Positions 26,154 to 33,762 of a stretch of 64,000 nucleotides of DNA are shown here, piece after piece. A program made the translations under genes and the position numbers. Below the pieces are notes generated by a model. It was not told where the DNA came from. It made no database searches and saw nothing but the letters and a program-made list of their open reading frames with translations. The stretch lies in the NCBI GenBank assembly GCA_900548695.1, contig URLC01000002.1, positions 251,352 to 315,351 of the forward strand, read 5' to 3'. This DNA is from an uncultured Mycoplasmatota bacterium (GTDB lineage Bacteria > Bacillota_I > Bacilli_A > RF39 > UBA660). Each line of letters starts with the position of its first letter. The first letter of the stretch is position 1.

Positions 26154-26318
26154 ATGGCTAAAGTTGGAAATAGACAAATGAAAACTCTAGTTTGTACAGA
26201 GTGTAAATCAGAAAATTACCGAGTATCAAGAAATGTAAAAAATACTACAGAACGTCTTGAAATTAGCAAATATTGTCCAAGATGTAGAAAACATACAACA
26301 CATAAGGAAAAGAAATAA
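26154..26318 (+). CDS. rpmG: 50S ribosomal protein L33
   Basis: A 54-residue ribosomal protein. Two CxxC pairs (C14, C17, C41, C44) make it the zinc-binding form of L33. The sequence TLVCTECKSENY ... EISKYCPRCRKHTTHKEKK is typical. AAGGAGGGA precedes the ATG. A hairpin follows its stop, yet no promoter is visible before efp. Confidence 0.95.
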   Translation: MAKVGNRQMKTLVCTECKSENYRVSRNVKNTTERLEISKYCPRCRKHTTHKEKK

Positions 26319-26342
26319 AATAAGTGATGAGCTTATTTTTTT
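26317..26342 (+). terminator. Terminator or attenuator between rpmG and efp
   Basis: AAAATAAG (26317-26324) pairs with CTTATTTT (26332-26339), then T. No promoter box lies between it and the efp ribosome site, so some transcripts must read through. Confidence 0.65.
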
Positions 26343-26358
26343 GTAAGGAGTGAGTCGA

Positions 26359-26916
26359 ATGATTAGTACAAATGATTTAAAGAATGGTATTACTATTGAA
26401 GTTGACGGAGCTATTTATGTAGTTATGGAAACTCAACATGTAAAGCCAGGAAAAGGTGCTGCCATTGTTAAAACAAAACTTAAAAATTTAAGAACAGGTT
26501 CTATTATCGAAAAAACTTTTAATGCTGGTATTAAGGTACCAACTGCTCATATTGATAAACAGTTAATGCAATATCTTTATACTATGAGTGATGTTTATTA
26601 TTTTATGAATATGGATACTTATGAGCAATTAGAACTTGCTAAAGAAGTGGTTGGTGACAATGCTAAGTTTTTAAAGGAAAACTTAGAAGTATATATTACT
26701 ACTTTTGAAGGAGAAGTATTGGGAATTGATTTACCAGATAAAGTTGAATTAACTATTACGCACACTGAAGCAGCTGTTAAAGGAAATACTACTAATAATG
26801 CTTTAAAAGATGCAGAAGTAGAAACTGGATTTATTGTACGTGTACCTTTATTTATTGAAGAGGGCGAAAAAATTATCGTATCTACTGCGGATGGTAAATA
26901 CGTATCAAGAGCGTAA
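26359..26916 (+). CDS. efp: Elongation factor P
   Basis: Rescues ribosomes stalled at polyproline stretches. The 185-residue protein has the three EF-P barrels. The tip of domain I reads VKPGKGAA, placing lysine at position 32, the residue that carries 5-aminopentanol in Bacillus EF-P. The ymfF/ymfH pair, named for an association with that modification, lies 4 kb downstream. The frame can start at GTG 26350, but AAGGAG at 26345-26350 selects the ATG at 26359. Its TAA stop sits in the loop of its own terminator. Confidence 0.96.
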   Translation: MISTNDLKNGITIEVDGAIYVVMETQHVKPGKGAAIVKTKLKNLRTGSIIEKTFNAGIKVPTAHIDKQLMQYLYTMSDVYYFMNMDTYEQLELAKEVVGDNAKFLKENLEVYITTFEGEVLGIDLPDKVELTITHTEAAVKGNTTNNALKDAEVETGFIVRVPLFIEEGEKIIVSTADGKYVSRA

Positions 26917-26929
26917 GCTCTTTTTTTTG
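26907..26929 (+). terminator. Terminator after efp
   Basis: AAGAGC (26907-26912) and GCTCTT (26917-26922) close a GTAA loop (GNRA type) that contains the stop codon, then a T-run. Confidence 0.85.
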
Positions 26930-27014
26930 TCTAGTGATTGTCTTTTATCATATAAACTACTATTTTCTTTTTATAATTTGTTGTATAATTAGATTATAGA
27001 TGGGAGTAAAGTAT

Positions 27015-29291
27015 ATGGCTAAGAAAAAACATAAGAAAAAAACAAAAAAAGGTTTTGAATATAAATTAGAAGTTTATGGTTTATTATTATTATTAGCAGC
27101 AATACTTGGTATTGGTAAGTATGGACCAGTCGGAAGAATTATTTCTTCATTTGCTTTATTTTTGGTAGGGTCTATATATATGGTCTTGTTAGTTGTTTTC
27201 TTTATTGTTGGAGCTTATTTGTTAATCAAAAGAGAGTGGCCTGATTTCTTTTCCACGAAGTTAATTGGACTTTATGTTTTTGTGATTGGTTTTTTGATTA
27301 TTATGCATCAAGACTTTGTATTACAAAATGATGGGAACATGATGTTGATATTTAAAGCAACCATAGATCAATTAGTGTCAGCTTTTAATGGTATCATGAA
27401 TACAGGTATTTTAGAAGATTGGTATGCTGTCGGTGGCGGTATTGTTGGTGGTATTTTTGCTATTTTATTTGATAAATTATTTTCTTATACAGGAATGCAA
27501 ATTGTTTCTTGGGTATTAATGGGATGTGGTTTCTGTTTATTTACTGGATTTTCTATTTTAGAGTTTGCTAAAGAAAAAATGATGAATCAAAAAGAAAAAA
27601 TGGCAACTAGAAAAGAGAAGAAGGCCTTAGCAAAAGAAAAGAAGAATGTTATTATTAGTAATGGCAATGAAAATGAAGATTTACCAGAGGAGAAGAGTAA
27701 TCATATTAAAATTAATGATATTTCAGAGCTTACAAAAGTTTCAGTACAAGAAGATAAACAAGTAGAAGAAGTGCAAAGTTCTCCTAAACCAACGGGTAGT
27801 GGGGTTAATCATAGTTATCAATTGCCACCACTTAGTTTATTAGATCAACCTCGGAAAAAACAAAAAGAAACTGATGGCAGTGTTATTGAGAAAAATATCG
27901 AAATATTAGAAAAAGTTTTAAAAGATTTTAAAATTGTGGGTAAAGTAGTGGAGGTTCATATTGGTCCTACTGTTGCGCAATATGAGCTTGAAATTGCTAG
28001 TGGTACAAGAGTTAATAAGATTACATCTATTAATAGAGAAATTGCTTTAGCACTTGCTAAGAAAGATGTTAGAATTGAAGCGCCTATTCCTGGTAAAAAT
28101 ACCGTTGGTATTGAGTTTGCTAATGATGTTTCTACACCAGTTAGTTTCTATGAGATTATTAGTAGTAAACAAATGATGAATGCGATGGATAAAAAATTAA
28201 TGGTACCACTTGGAAAAAGTATTATGGGAGATATTGGTGTTTGTGAAATTAATAAAATGCCACATATGTTAGTTGCTGGTACAACGGGTTCTGGTAAGTC
28301 TGTTTGTATTAATGGTATTATTTGTTCTATTTTGATGCGGGCAAAACCTGATGAGGTAAAGTTAGTGATGGTTGATCCTAAAGTTGTTGAACTTTCCGTT
28401 TATAACGGTGTACCACATTTGATGTGTCCAGTTGTTAGTGATCCAAAGAAAGCGGCTGTTGCATTAGCTAAAATGGTTGCTGAGATGGAAAGACGTTATG
28501 AAACATTTAGTGAAACTAAGACCAAAAATATTGAGACATATAATGCGTATATTGATAAGTGGAATGAAGAACATAAAGCGGATGATGTTAAGAAAAGTCG
28601 TTTGCCATATATTGTTGTAATCATCGATGAGCTTGCTGATTTGATGATGGTAGCAGCAAAAGAAGTGGAAGATTCTATTCTTCGTATTACACAAAAAGCT
28701 CGTGCAGCTGGAATTCATTTAATCGTTGCAACGCAAAGGCCTTCTACTGATGTTATTACTGGTTTAATTAAAGCTAATATTCCATCAAGAATTTCTTTTG
28801 CAGTTGGATCTGGAATTGATTCACGTACTATTTTAGATCAAACTGGGGCTGAAAAATTACTTGGTAAAGGTGATATGTTATTTTTACCAATTGGTGTAAA
28901 TTCACCAACTCGTATTCAAGGTTCCTTTATTACCGATGATGAAATTAAACGGATTATTGATTATACTGTAGAGCAACAAAAAGCACAATATGATGAATCA
29001 TTACTTAATTTAGAGACAATTGATCATAATGTTAGTTCAGCTAGTGGTCAAGAATTTGGTGATGCTGCGAATGATGAAGATCCATTATATAATGATATTG
29101 TTCAGTTTGTTATAGAAACACAAAAAGCTAGTGCATCACTTTTACAACGTAGGTTTAAGTTAGGATATAATCGAGCAGCTAGACTTATTGATTTATTGGA
29201 GGAAAGAGGAATTATTGGTCCATCTAATGGATCAAAACCAAGAGAGGTTTTAGTTCAATTAGGAGATACTAATGATAATAATGAGGAGTAA
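27015..29291 (+). CDS. ftsK: DNA translocase FtsK/SpoIIIE
   Basis: An ATP-driven DNA pump that clears chromosomes from the division septum. The 758-residue protein has a lysine-rich start, four membrane helices within about 20-175, a charged linker and the motor: alpha/beta domains with VAGTTGSGKSV (Walker A) near 420, VVIIDELADLM (Walker B) near 535, and ATQRPSTDVITGLIKANIPSRI. A winged-helix gamma domain (ASASLLQRRFKLGYNRAARLIDLLEERGIIG) ends the protein. An ATG at 27000 is in frame, but GGGAG at 27002-27006 belongs to the ATG at 27015. Monocistronic. Confidence 0.96.
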   Translation: MAKKKHKKKTKKGFEYKLEVYGLLLLLAAILGIGKYGPVGRIISSFALFLVGSIYMVLLVVFFIVGAYLLIKREWPDFFSTKLIGLYVFVIGFLIIMHQDFVLQNDGNMMLIFKATIDQLVSAFNGIMNTGILEDWYAVGGGIVGGIFAILFDKLFSYTGMQIVSWVLMGCGFCLFTGFSILEFAKEKMMNQKEKMATRKEKKALAKEKKNVIISNGNENEDLPEEKSNHIKINDISELTKVSVQEDKQVEEVQSSPKPTGSGVNHSYQLPPLSLLDQPRKKQKETDGSVIEKNIEILEKVLKDFKIVGKVVEVHIGPTVAQYELEIASGTRVNKITSINREIALALAKKDVRIEAPIPGKNTVGIEFANDVSTPVSFYEIISSKQMMNAMDKKLMVPLGKSIMGDIGVCEINKMPHMLVAGTTGSGKSVCINGIICSILMRAKPDEVKLVMVDPKVVELSVYNGVPHLMCPVVSDPKKAAVALAKMVAEMERRYETFSETKTKNIETYNAYIDKWNEEHKADDVKKSRLPYIVVIIDELADLMMVAAKEVEDSILRITQKARAAGIHLIVATQRPSTDVITGLIKANIPSRISFAVGSGIDSRTILDQTGAEKLLGKGDMLFLPIGVNSPTRIQGSFITDDEIKRIIDYTVEQQKAQYDESLLNLETIDHNVSSASGQEFGDAANDEDPLYNDIVQFVIETQKASASLLQRRFKLGYNRAARLIDLLEERGIIGPSNGSKPREVLVQLGDTNDNNEE

Positions 29292-29311
29292 TTTACTCCT
29301 TGTTTTTTTTA
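29284..29311 (+). terminator. Terminator overlapping the end of ftsK
   Basis: AGGAGTA (29284-29290) pairs with TACTCCT (29294-29300), then TTGTTTTTTTT reading as a T-rich tail. The stop codon is inside the stem-loop. Confidence 0.85.
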
Positions 29312-29393
29312 AACTTTAGTGATATTATTTTGATGTCGTGATTACATTGTGATTGCGTATTTATTATGAAAGGAAAAATATAATAGGTGTTAT

Positions 29394-29990
29394 ATGAAAA
29401 ACATTAAGTTTTATTCTAAACTTAAGCCAATATTAATTGGGACAGGAATTTCTTTAATTTTAACTGGATGTAGTGGACAGGAGGTGGATTTTCCCCCAGA
29501 GACTGTAGATCCTATTACTCCTTCTTCTTTGGAAAAGAATTTTGATTGCTTTTCTTCTGAGGTGGAGATGGTAGATGATTTTATTTCTAATAGTCAAATC
29601 GAGCGAGCTTTTGATGTTGTAAAAGATACGTTTGTTACTGGAATTGATTTTATTTTTTATGATGAGCCAATCGGTAATGTTACTTTTGATGAGTTAACAG
29701 TAGAAAGTAAAAAAATTACTATGGATAATCTTAATTCTTTAGGAGTTATGACTGATAAGGTAATTCCTGGTTGGAGAGAAGAATTAGGAGAGAAATATCA
29801 AGTTTCTTCTCAGTTTGTAGATGATGTTTATTTATCAGCGGTTGATAAAATAAAAGACTATTTGGGTGATGAAAACTATCATGCTTTAGGAGAAATTAAA
29901 AATCAAATTACTCAGGATATTAATGATAAAAAAGACGATGCTAAAGAATATATTAAGTCATGGTATGAAGAATTTAGAAGCAGTAAATAA
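29394..29990 (+). CDS. Lipoprotein of unknown function
   Basis: A 198-residue protein with a lipoprotein signal: basic start, hydrophobic stretch, lipobox LTGC with the lipidated cysteine at about residue 26. The mature part is acidic and helical (FDVVKDTFVTGIDFIFYDEP, TMDNLNSLGVMTDKVIPGWREELGEKY). I see no known domain. AATAGGTGT precedes the ATG. It lies between ftsK and deoD and seems independent. Confidence 0.78.
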   Translation: MKNIKFYSKLKPILIGTGISLILTGCSGQEVDFPPETVDPITPSSLEKNFDCFSSEVEMVDDFISNSQIERAFDVVKDTFVTGIDFIFYDEPIGNVTFDELTVESKKITMDNLNSLGVMTDKVIPGWREELGEKYQVSSQFVDDVYLSAVDKIKDYLGDENYHALGEIKNQITQDINDKKDDAKEYIKSWYEEFRSSK

Positions 29991-30031
29991 CAGTTTATTG
30001 TTTCTTTTTATTTGTTCTTTTTCTTTATTCT

Positions 30032-30040
30032 TGATATAAT
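30032..30040 (+). promoter_or_regulatory. Extended -10 of the deoD-ymfF-ymfH operon
   Basis: TG-a-TATAAT, 27 nt ahead of the deoD start. Confidence 0.6.
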
Positions 30041-30066
30041 GATAAATGTAGAAAGAAGGTATGTTA

Positions 30067-30783
30067 ATGGCTACGCCACATATAGAAAGTAAATTAGAAG
30101 ATATTGCTCCAGTTGTATTAATGCCAGGTGATCCACTTCGAGCTAAATATATAGCTGAGAAGTTTTTGACAGATTATAAATTGATTAATACTGTACGTAA
30201 TATGTTTGGATATACTGGTTATTATAAAGGAAAACGTGTTACTGTTTTTGCATCAGGAATGGGAATTCCTAGCATTGGTATTTATTCTTATGAGTTATTT
30301 AAATTTTATAATGTAAAAAAAATTATTCGTATTGGGACTTCTGGATCTTTTCATAAAGATGTTAAAATTTTAGATGTTGTTTTATCCACTGGTTCTTATT
30401 GCAAAAGTTATTTTGATAAATTGCTTGATAATAATGATATTGATTATATTGAAGCTAGTCAGTCGTTAAATGAAGAGATTAAAAAAGTAGCTAGTAGTAA
30501 GAATATTCCATTAAAAGTTGGTAAAACTATTACTAGTGATGTATTTGATTTGTATTGTGATTCGGAAGATGCGTTTAGGGCTAATTTTTTAGGAGATGAT
30601 TATTTATCTGTTGAGATGGAAGCTTTTGGTTTGTTTTATATAGCTCATAAACTTGGAAGAGATGCTAGTTGTTTGATGACCGTAGTTGATTCTTTTTATG
30701 ATAAGAGAAGTCTTTCTAGTGAAGAAAGAGAGCGTTCGTTAAATCAAATGATAGAAATAGCATTAGATGCGATTTTACTTTAA
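30067..30783 (+). CDS. deoD: Purine-nucleoside phosphorylase, DeoD type
   Basis: Splits purine (deoxy)nucleosides with phosphate in salvage. The 238-residue protein begins MATPHIE, the family's usual start, with MPGDPLRAKYIA, RIGTSGS and the nucleoside-binding SVEMEAFGLF, all canonical for the hexameric DeoD type. An ATG at 30061 is too close to AAGAAGG (30053-30059), so 30067 is chosen. It is followed after 21 nt by ymfF with no terminator. Confidence 0.94.
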   Translation: MATPHIESKLEDIAPVVLMPGDPLRAKYIAEKFLTDYKLINTVRNMFGYTGYYKGKRVTVFASGMGIPSIGIYSYELFKFYNVKKIIRIGTSGSFHKDVKILDVVLSTGSYCKSYFDKLLDNNDIDYIEASQSLNEEIKKVASSKNIPLKVGKTITSDVFDLYCDSEDAFRANFLGDDYLSVEMEAFGLFYIAHKLGRDASCLMTVVDSFYDKRSLSSEERERSLNQMIEIALDAILL

Positions 30784-30804
30784 AATTTTAGAATGGGGTG
30801 AAGT

Positions 30805-32076
30805 ATGGAATACGTAAAAAAAGATTTAGGTGCCTATCGTTTGCATCTAATTAAAACTGATAAATTTAAGACTGTAACTGTTCGTATTGCTTTTCGTAGT
30901 CCTGTAGTTAAAGAAGAAATTACGATTCGTAATGTGTTGTGTGATATGTTTTTACAATCTAGTTTAAAATATCCTAGTAAAAGAGATTTGACGATTGAAG
31001 CTCAAGAGTTATATGCTGCTGATATTCAGACTTATAATTCTCGGTTGGGTAATTATAATAATTTGGATATCTATCTTTCAGTTTTAAATGATAAATATAC
31101 TGAGGGTGGTAATTTAAAGAGGGCTTTAGAATTCTTAAATGAGATCGTTTTTCATCCTGATGTACATGGTAGAAAATTTTCACAGGAAAAGTTGGATATT
31201 GTTAAAACTACTATGAGAAGTCATTTATCGTCTTTGAAAGAAGATGGTGTAAGTTATAGTTTGTTGCGATTATTTGAAGTTATGGATAAGGGGAGAAGTT
31301 CTTCTTACCGAATGGTTGGTTATTTAGAAGATTTAGAGAAAGTAACGGTTGATGCTTTATATAGGTATTATGAAAAAATGATTCGTAGTGATTTGGTTGA
31401 TGTCTTTGTTTGTGGAGATATTGATTTTAAGGAAATGACAGCGATGATTCGAGAGGTTGTTCCGATAAAGACAGTTAAAAGACAAAAAGTACCTTACGTT
31501 TTAGAAGATATTAAAGCACGTTCTAGAAGATTATTTTCTAAAGAAGTGGTTGATACATCGCAGTCTAAATTAGCTATTGGATGTCGTGCTTATGGGCTTA
31601 GTGATTATGAAAGAAATTATGCGCTTACTTTATATAATATTATTTTAGGTGGTAGTGGAGATTCTAAATTATTTAAAGAAGTTAGGGAAGAATACTCTTT
31701 GTGTTATGTAATTAATTCTGTACCTAATAAACTTGATCATTTAATTTTAATTAGAGCAGGTATAGATAAAGAAAATTATGATAAGACTTTAGAATTGGTT
31801 GATAAAATTTTATTAGATATGCGAAAAGGAAAATTTCTTGAATCTGACATAGATATTGCGAAAGAGTATTTTTGTACTGCTTTAGATGAAGTCATGGATA
31901 GTCCTAGTCGCATTATGGATAATTATTATATGACTGAATTAATTCAAACAGATACTTTAGAAGAAAAAAGACGTAAGATTATGAATGTTACTAAAGAAGA
32001 TATTATTAAAGTAGCTAAGAAAGTGAAAATGGATACAGTATTTTTTCTAGAGGGTGATAGTCATGAAGAAGATTAA
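30805..32076 (+). CDS. ymfF: M16-like protein YmfF (YfmF)
   Basis: A 423-residue member of the M16 peptidase family that lacks the HxxEH zinc motif, so it is a non-catalytic partner. The fold cues are present: RNVLCDMFLQSSLKYPSKRDLTIEAQELYAA early, SSYRMVGYLEDLEKVT in the middle, NIILGGSGDSKLFKEVREEYSLCYVI in the second half. It pairs with the catalytic-type YmfH, which overlaps it by 14 nt. In Bacillus the pair is annotated with EF-P 5-aminopentanol modification; the exact role is not settled. GGGGTGAAG precedes the ATG. Confidence 0.88.
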   Translation: MEYVKKDLGAYRLHLIKTDKFKTVTVRIAFRSPVVKEEITIRNVLCDMFLQSSLKYPSKRDLTIEAQELYAADIQTYNSRLGNYNNLDIYLSVLNDKYTEGGNLKRALEFLNEIVFHPDVHGRKFSQEKLDIVKTTMRSHLSSLKEDGVSYSLLRLFEVMDKGRSSSYRMVGYLEDLEKVTVDALYRYYEKMIRSDLVDVFVCGDIDFKEMTAMIREVVPIKTVKRQKVPYVLEDIKARSRRLFSKEVVDTSQSKLAIGCRAYGLSDYERNYALTLYNIILGGSGDSKLFKEVREEYSLCYVINSVPNKLDHLILIRAGIDKENYDKTLELVDKILLDMRKGKFLESDIDIAKEYFCTALDEVMDSPSRIMDNYYMTELIQTDTLEEKRRKIMNVTKEDIIKVAKKVKMDTVFFLEGDSHEED

Positions 32077-33343
32077 TTTAAAGAATTTGGATTTAACAGC
32101 TTATACAGAGACTCTTAAAAATGGTTTAGAAGTTATTTTTGTTCCATTTGAAAATAAGACTAATTATTTTGTGAGTTATGTGACTAGATTCGGCTCTGAG
32201 ATAACAGAGTTTACGCCAAGTGGAAGTAAAAAAGCAGTAAAAGTGCCCGATGGGATTGCTCACTTTTTGGAACATAAAATGTTTGAGCAAGAAAATGGAG
32301 AAGATCCTTTTACTTATTTTTCAAGAAGTGGAACGGGTGCTAATGCATCTACTAGTTATAATAGTACACAATATATTTGTTATGGTACTAAAAACTTTTT
32401 AGATAATTTACGTTATTTGATTCAATATGTTAACCAGCCTTACTATACAGATGAAAATGTTGAAAAGGAAAAAGGAATTATTGCAGAAGAGTTGAAGATG
32501 TATGCAGATTTACCTGATGTACAGTTAGAAACAAGGTTGAGAGAAAATATTTATCATGTTCATCCAAGAAGAGTTGATATTGGAGGAACAGAAGAAGAAA
32601 TATATAAAATTACTAAAGAAGATTTATATTTATGTTATAACAATTTTTATAGTCCTAATCATATGTTTTTACTTGTAGTTGGTAATTTTTTAATGGATGA
32701 TGCTATGCAAGTTATTCATGAAGAGTTAGATAAAAAAGATAATGTACCTAACGCTAAAGTTAGTCCAATAAAGGAGAAAAATACAGTTAGAAAGAAACAT
32801 GATAGTTTTACTTCTAGTATTCAAGTACCAAAGATTGGGCTAGGGTTAAAGATTGCAGTTAGTGAATTAGGGGAGTTTGATGATTTAGAACTCGACTTAT
32901 ATTTAACGATGTTTAGTACAATGTTGTTTGGTTCTTCATCTCTTTTTAGAGAAAGAGTTCGTAATCAAAAACTGTTAAATAATTTTTTTATTGACTGGGA
33001 TAATATAGATGAGTATAAAACATTGATAATTTTGGCTTCTACTAATGAACCAGATCAGCTTTTACAAGAGATACGTTTGGAACTTTCTAAACATGAACTC
33101 GATTATGATATGTTTCATAGAATGAAGAAAGTATGGATTGCAAATGAAGTTAAAATGGCCGATTATATTGACTCTACAGTTAATAATATCTATGATGATT
33201 TAATTCGTTATCATAAAGTTGTTCCTAATAAAGTAGATGTTATTCGCAAAATGAATATTAAGACATTGGAAAAGATAGTTCATTTGGTTGATTTTGATAA
33301 TATTGCAGAAGTTATTATGTTACCACAAGCCAAAGAGAAATAG
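32063..33343 (+). CDS. ymfH: M16-family zinc peptidase YmfH (YfmH)
   Basis: A 426-residue M16 peptidase with the inverted zinc motif HFLEH near residue 68 and the third ligand in GIIAEELKMY near 145. An SGTGANASTSYNSTQY block matches the family's substrate wall. It overlaps ymfF by 14 nt; AGGGTGAT at 32052-32058 selects the ATG at 32063 over the GTG at 32054. Together the two would form an M16 heterodimer in the cytoplasm. EF-P is encoded in the same region, which fits the proposed link to EF-P modification. The operon ends with a strong terminator. Confidence 0.9.
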   Translation: MKKINLKNLDLTAYTETLKNGLEVIFVPFENKTNYFVSYVTRFGSEITEFTPSGSKKAVKVPDGIAHFLEHKMFEQENGEDPFTYFSRSGTGANASTSYNSTQYICYGTKNFLDNLRYLIQYVNQPYYTDENVEKEKGIIAEELKMYADLPDVQLETRLRENIYHVHPRRVDIGGTEEEIYKITKEDLYLCYNNFYSPNHMFLLVVGNFLMDDAMQVIHEELDKKDNVPNAKVSPIKEKNTVRKKHDSFTSSIQVPKIGLGLKIAVSELGEFDDLELDLYLTMFSTMLFGSSSLFRERVRNQKLLNNFFIDWDNIDEYKTLIILASTNEPDQLLQEIRLELSKHELDYDMFHRMKKVWIANEVKMADYIDSTVNNIYDDLIRYHKVVPNKVDVIRKMNIKTLEKIVHLVDFDNIAEVIMLPQAKEK

Positions 33344-33373
33344 GATTTATTATTTAGATAATAAATCTTTTTA
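33344..33373 (+). terminator. Terminator after ymfH
   Basis: Perfect 10-bp stem GATTTATTAT (33344-33353) with ATAATAAATC (33358-33367), TTAG loop, T-run. Confidence 0.9.
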
Positions 33374-33386
33374 TTTGACACTTTGT

Positions 33387-33410
33387 AATGTACTGTTGTA
33401 CATTTTTTTA
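33387..33410. repeat. Perfect palindrome with T-tail
   Basis: AATGTAC (33387-33393), TGTT, GTACATT (33398-33404), followed by T. It lies 7 nt after a TTGACA (33375-33380). It could be a second terminator or an operator; the preceding strong terminator makes the second reading possible. Confidence 0.4.
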
Positions 33411-33438
33411 AAAAATAATATACAAATTATTGGCTTTA

Positions 33439-33447
33439 TGATATAAT
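33439..33447 (+). promoter_or_regulatory. Extended -10 ahead of the hairpin leader
   Basis: TG-a-TATAAT. Transcription should start near 33454, 5 nt before the leader hairpin. Confidence 0.6.
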
Positions 33448-33458
33448 TAAAAGGTAAG

Positions 33459-33498
33459 AAGCGCTGGTATAGGCTTTGGTCTTTCTAGCGCTTTTTGT
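33459..33498 (+). ncRNA. Leader hairpin with T-run (attenuator or short RNA)
   Basis: AAGCGCT (33459-33465) pairs with AGCGCTT (33487-33493), extended by G-U and G-C pairs. An inner stem AGGC/GTCT closes a TTTG loop (33471-33482), with small internal loops between. Five T follow. Because it begins about 5 nt after the predicted start of transcription, most transcripts could end as an RNA of about 45 nt, and only read-through would express the zinc-ribbon gene at 33517. I match it to no riboswitch I know. Confidence 0.5.
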
Positions 33499-33516
33499 TG
33501 TCGATAGGTGGTAATT

Positions 33517-33681
33517 ATGAAAAAAAGATGTAGTTTTTGTAAAAAAGAAATAGGTTTTTTTGTTAAAGAATGCCCTTATTGTTATGAAACACAAGGAATT
33601 CCTAAATTAGTATGGAGTTTTATTATTTCTCTTTTGTTGATAGGATTAATTGTGGGCATTTTTATAGGAATTAATAGTTAA
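33517..33681 (+). CDS. Zinc-ribbon micro-protein with one membrane helix
   Basis: A 54-residue protein. Two CxxC pairs (C5, C8, C19, C22) form a small zinc ribbon, FCKK then CPYCYE, followed by a membrane helix at about 33-51. ATAGGTGG precedes the ATG. A hairpin leader sits between its promoter and its start, and a clean terminator follows, so the unit looks like a separately regulated gene. Function unknown. Confidence 0.8.
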   Translation: MKKRCSFCKKEIGFFVKECPYCYETQGIPKLVWSFIISLLLIGLIVGIFIGINS

Positions 33682-33682
33682 T

Positions 33683-33705
33683 AATCGCTAATAGCGATTT
33701 TTTGT
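33683..33705 (+). terminator. Terminator after the zinc-ribbon gene
   Basis: AATCGCT (33683-33689) pairs with AGCGATT (33693-33699), then T. Confidence 0.85.
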
Positions 33706-33728
33706 TTGTTGATTTTTAGGGGAAGTTT

Positions 33729-33737
33729 TGGTATAAT
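33729..33737 (+). promoter_or_regulatory. Extended -10 of the GH25 gene
   Basis: TG-g-TATAAT, 25 nt ahead of the ATG. Confidence 0.6.
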
Positions 33738-33762
33738 ACGCTACACATAGGTGGGGGTTATT

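Noticed and set aside
28464..28718. 84-codon minus-strand frame inside ftsK
   Set aside because: Shadow of a strongly conserved gene; no ribosome site and odd composition.
33459..33498. Known riboswitch (preQ1, T-box, SAM, yybP type)
   Set aside because: The hairpin is too short and lacks the conserved cores I know of; kept as an unexplained leader.
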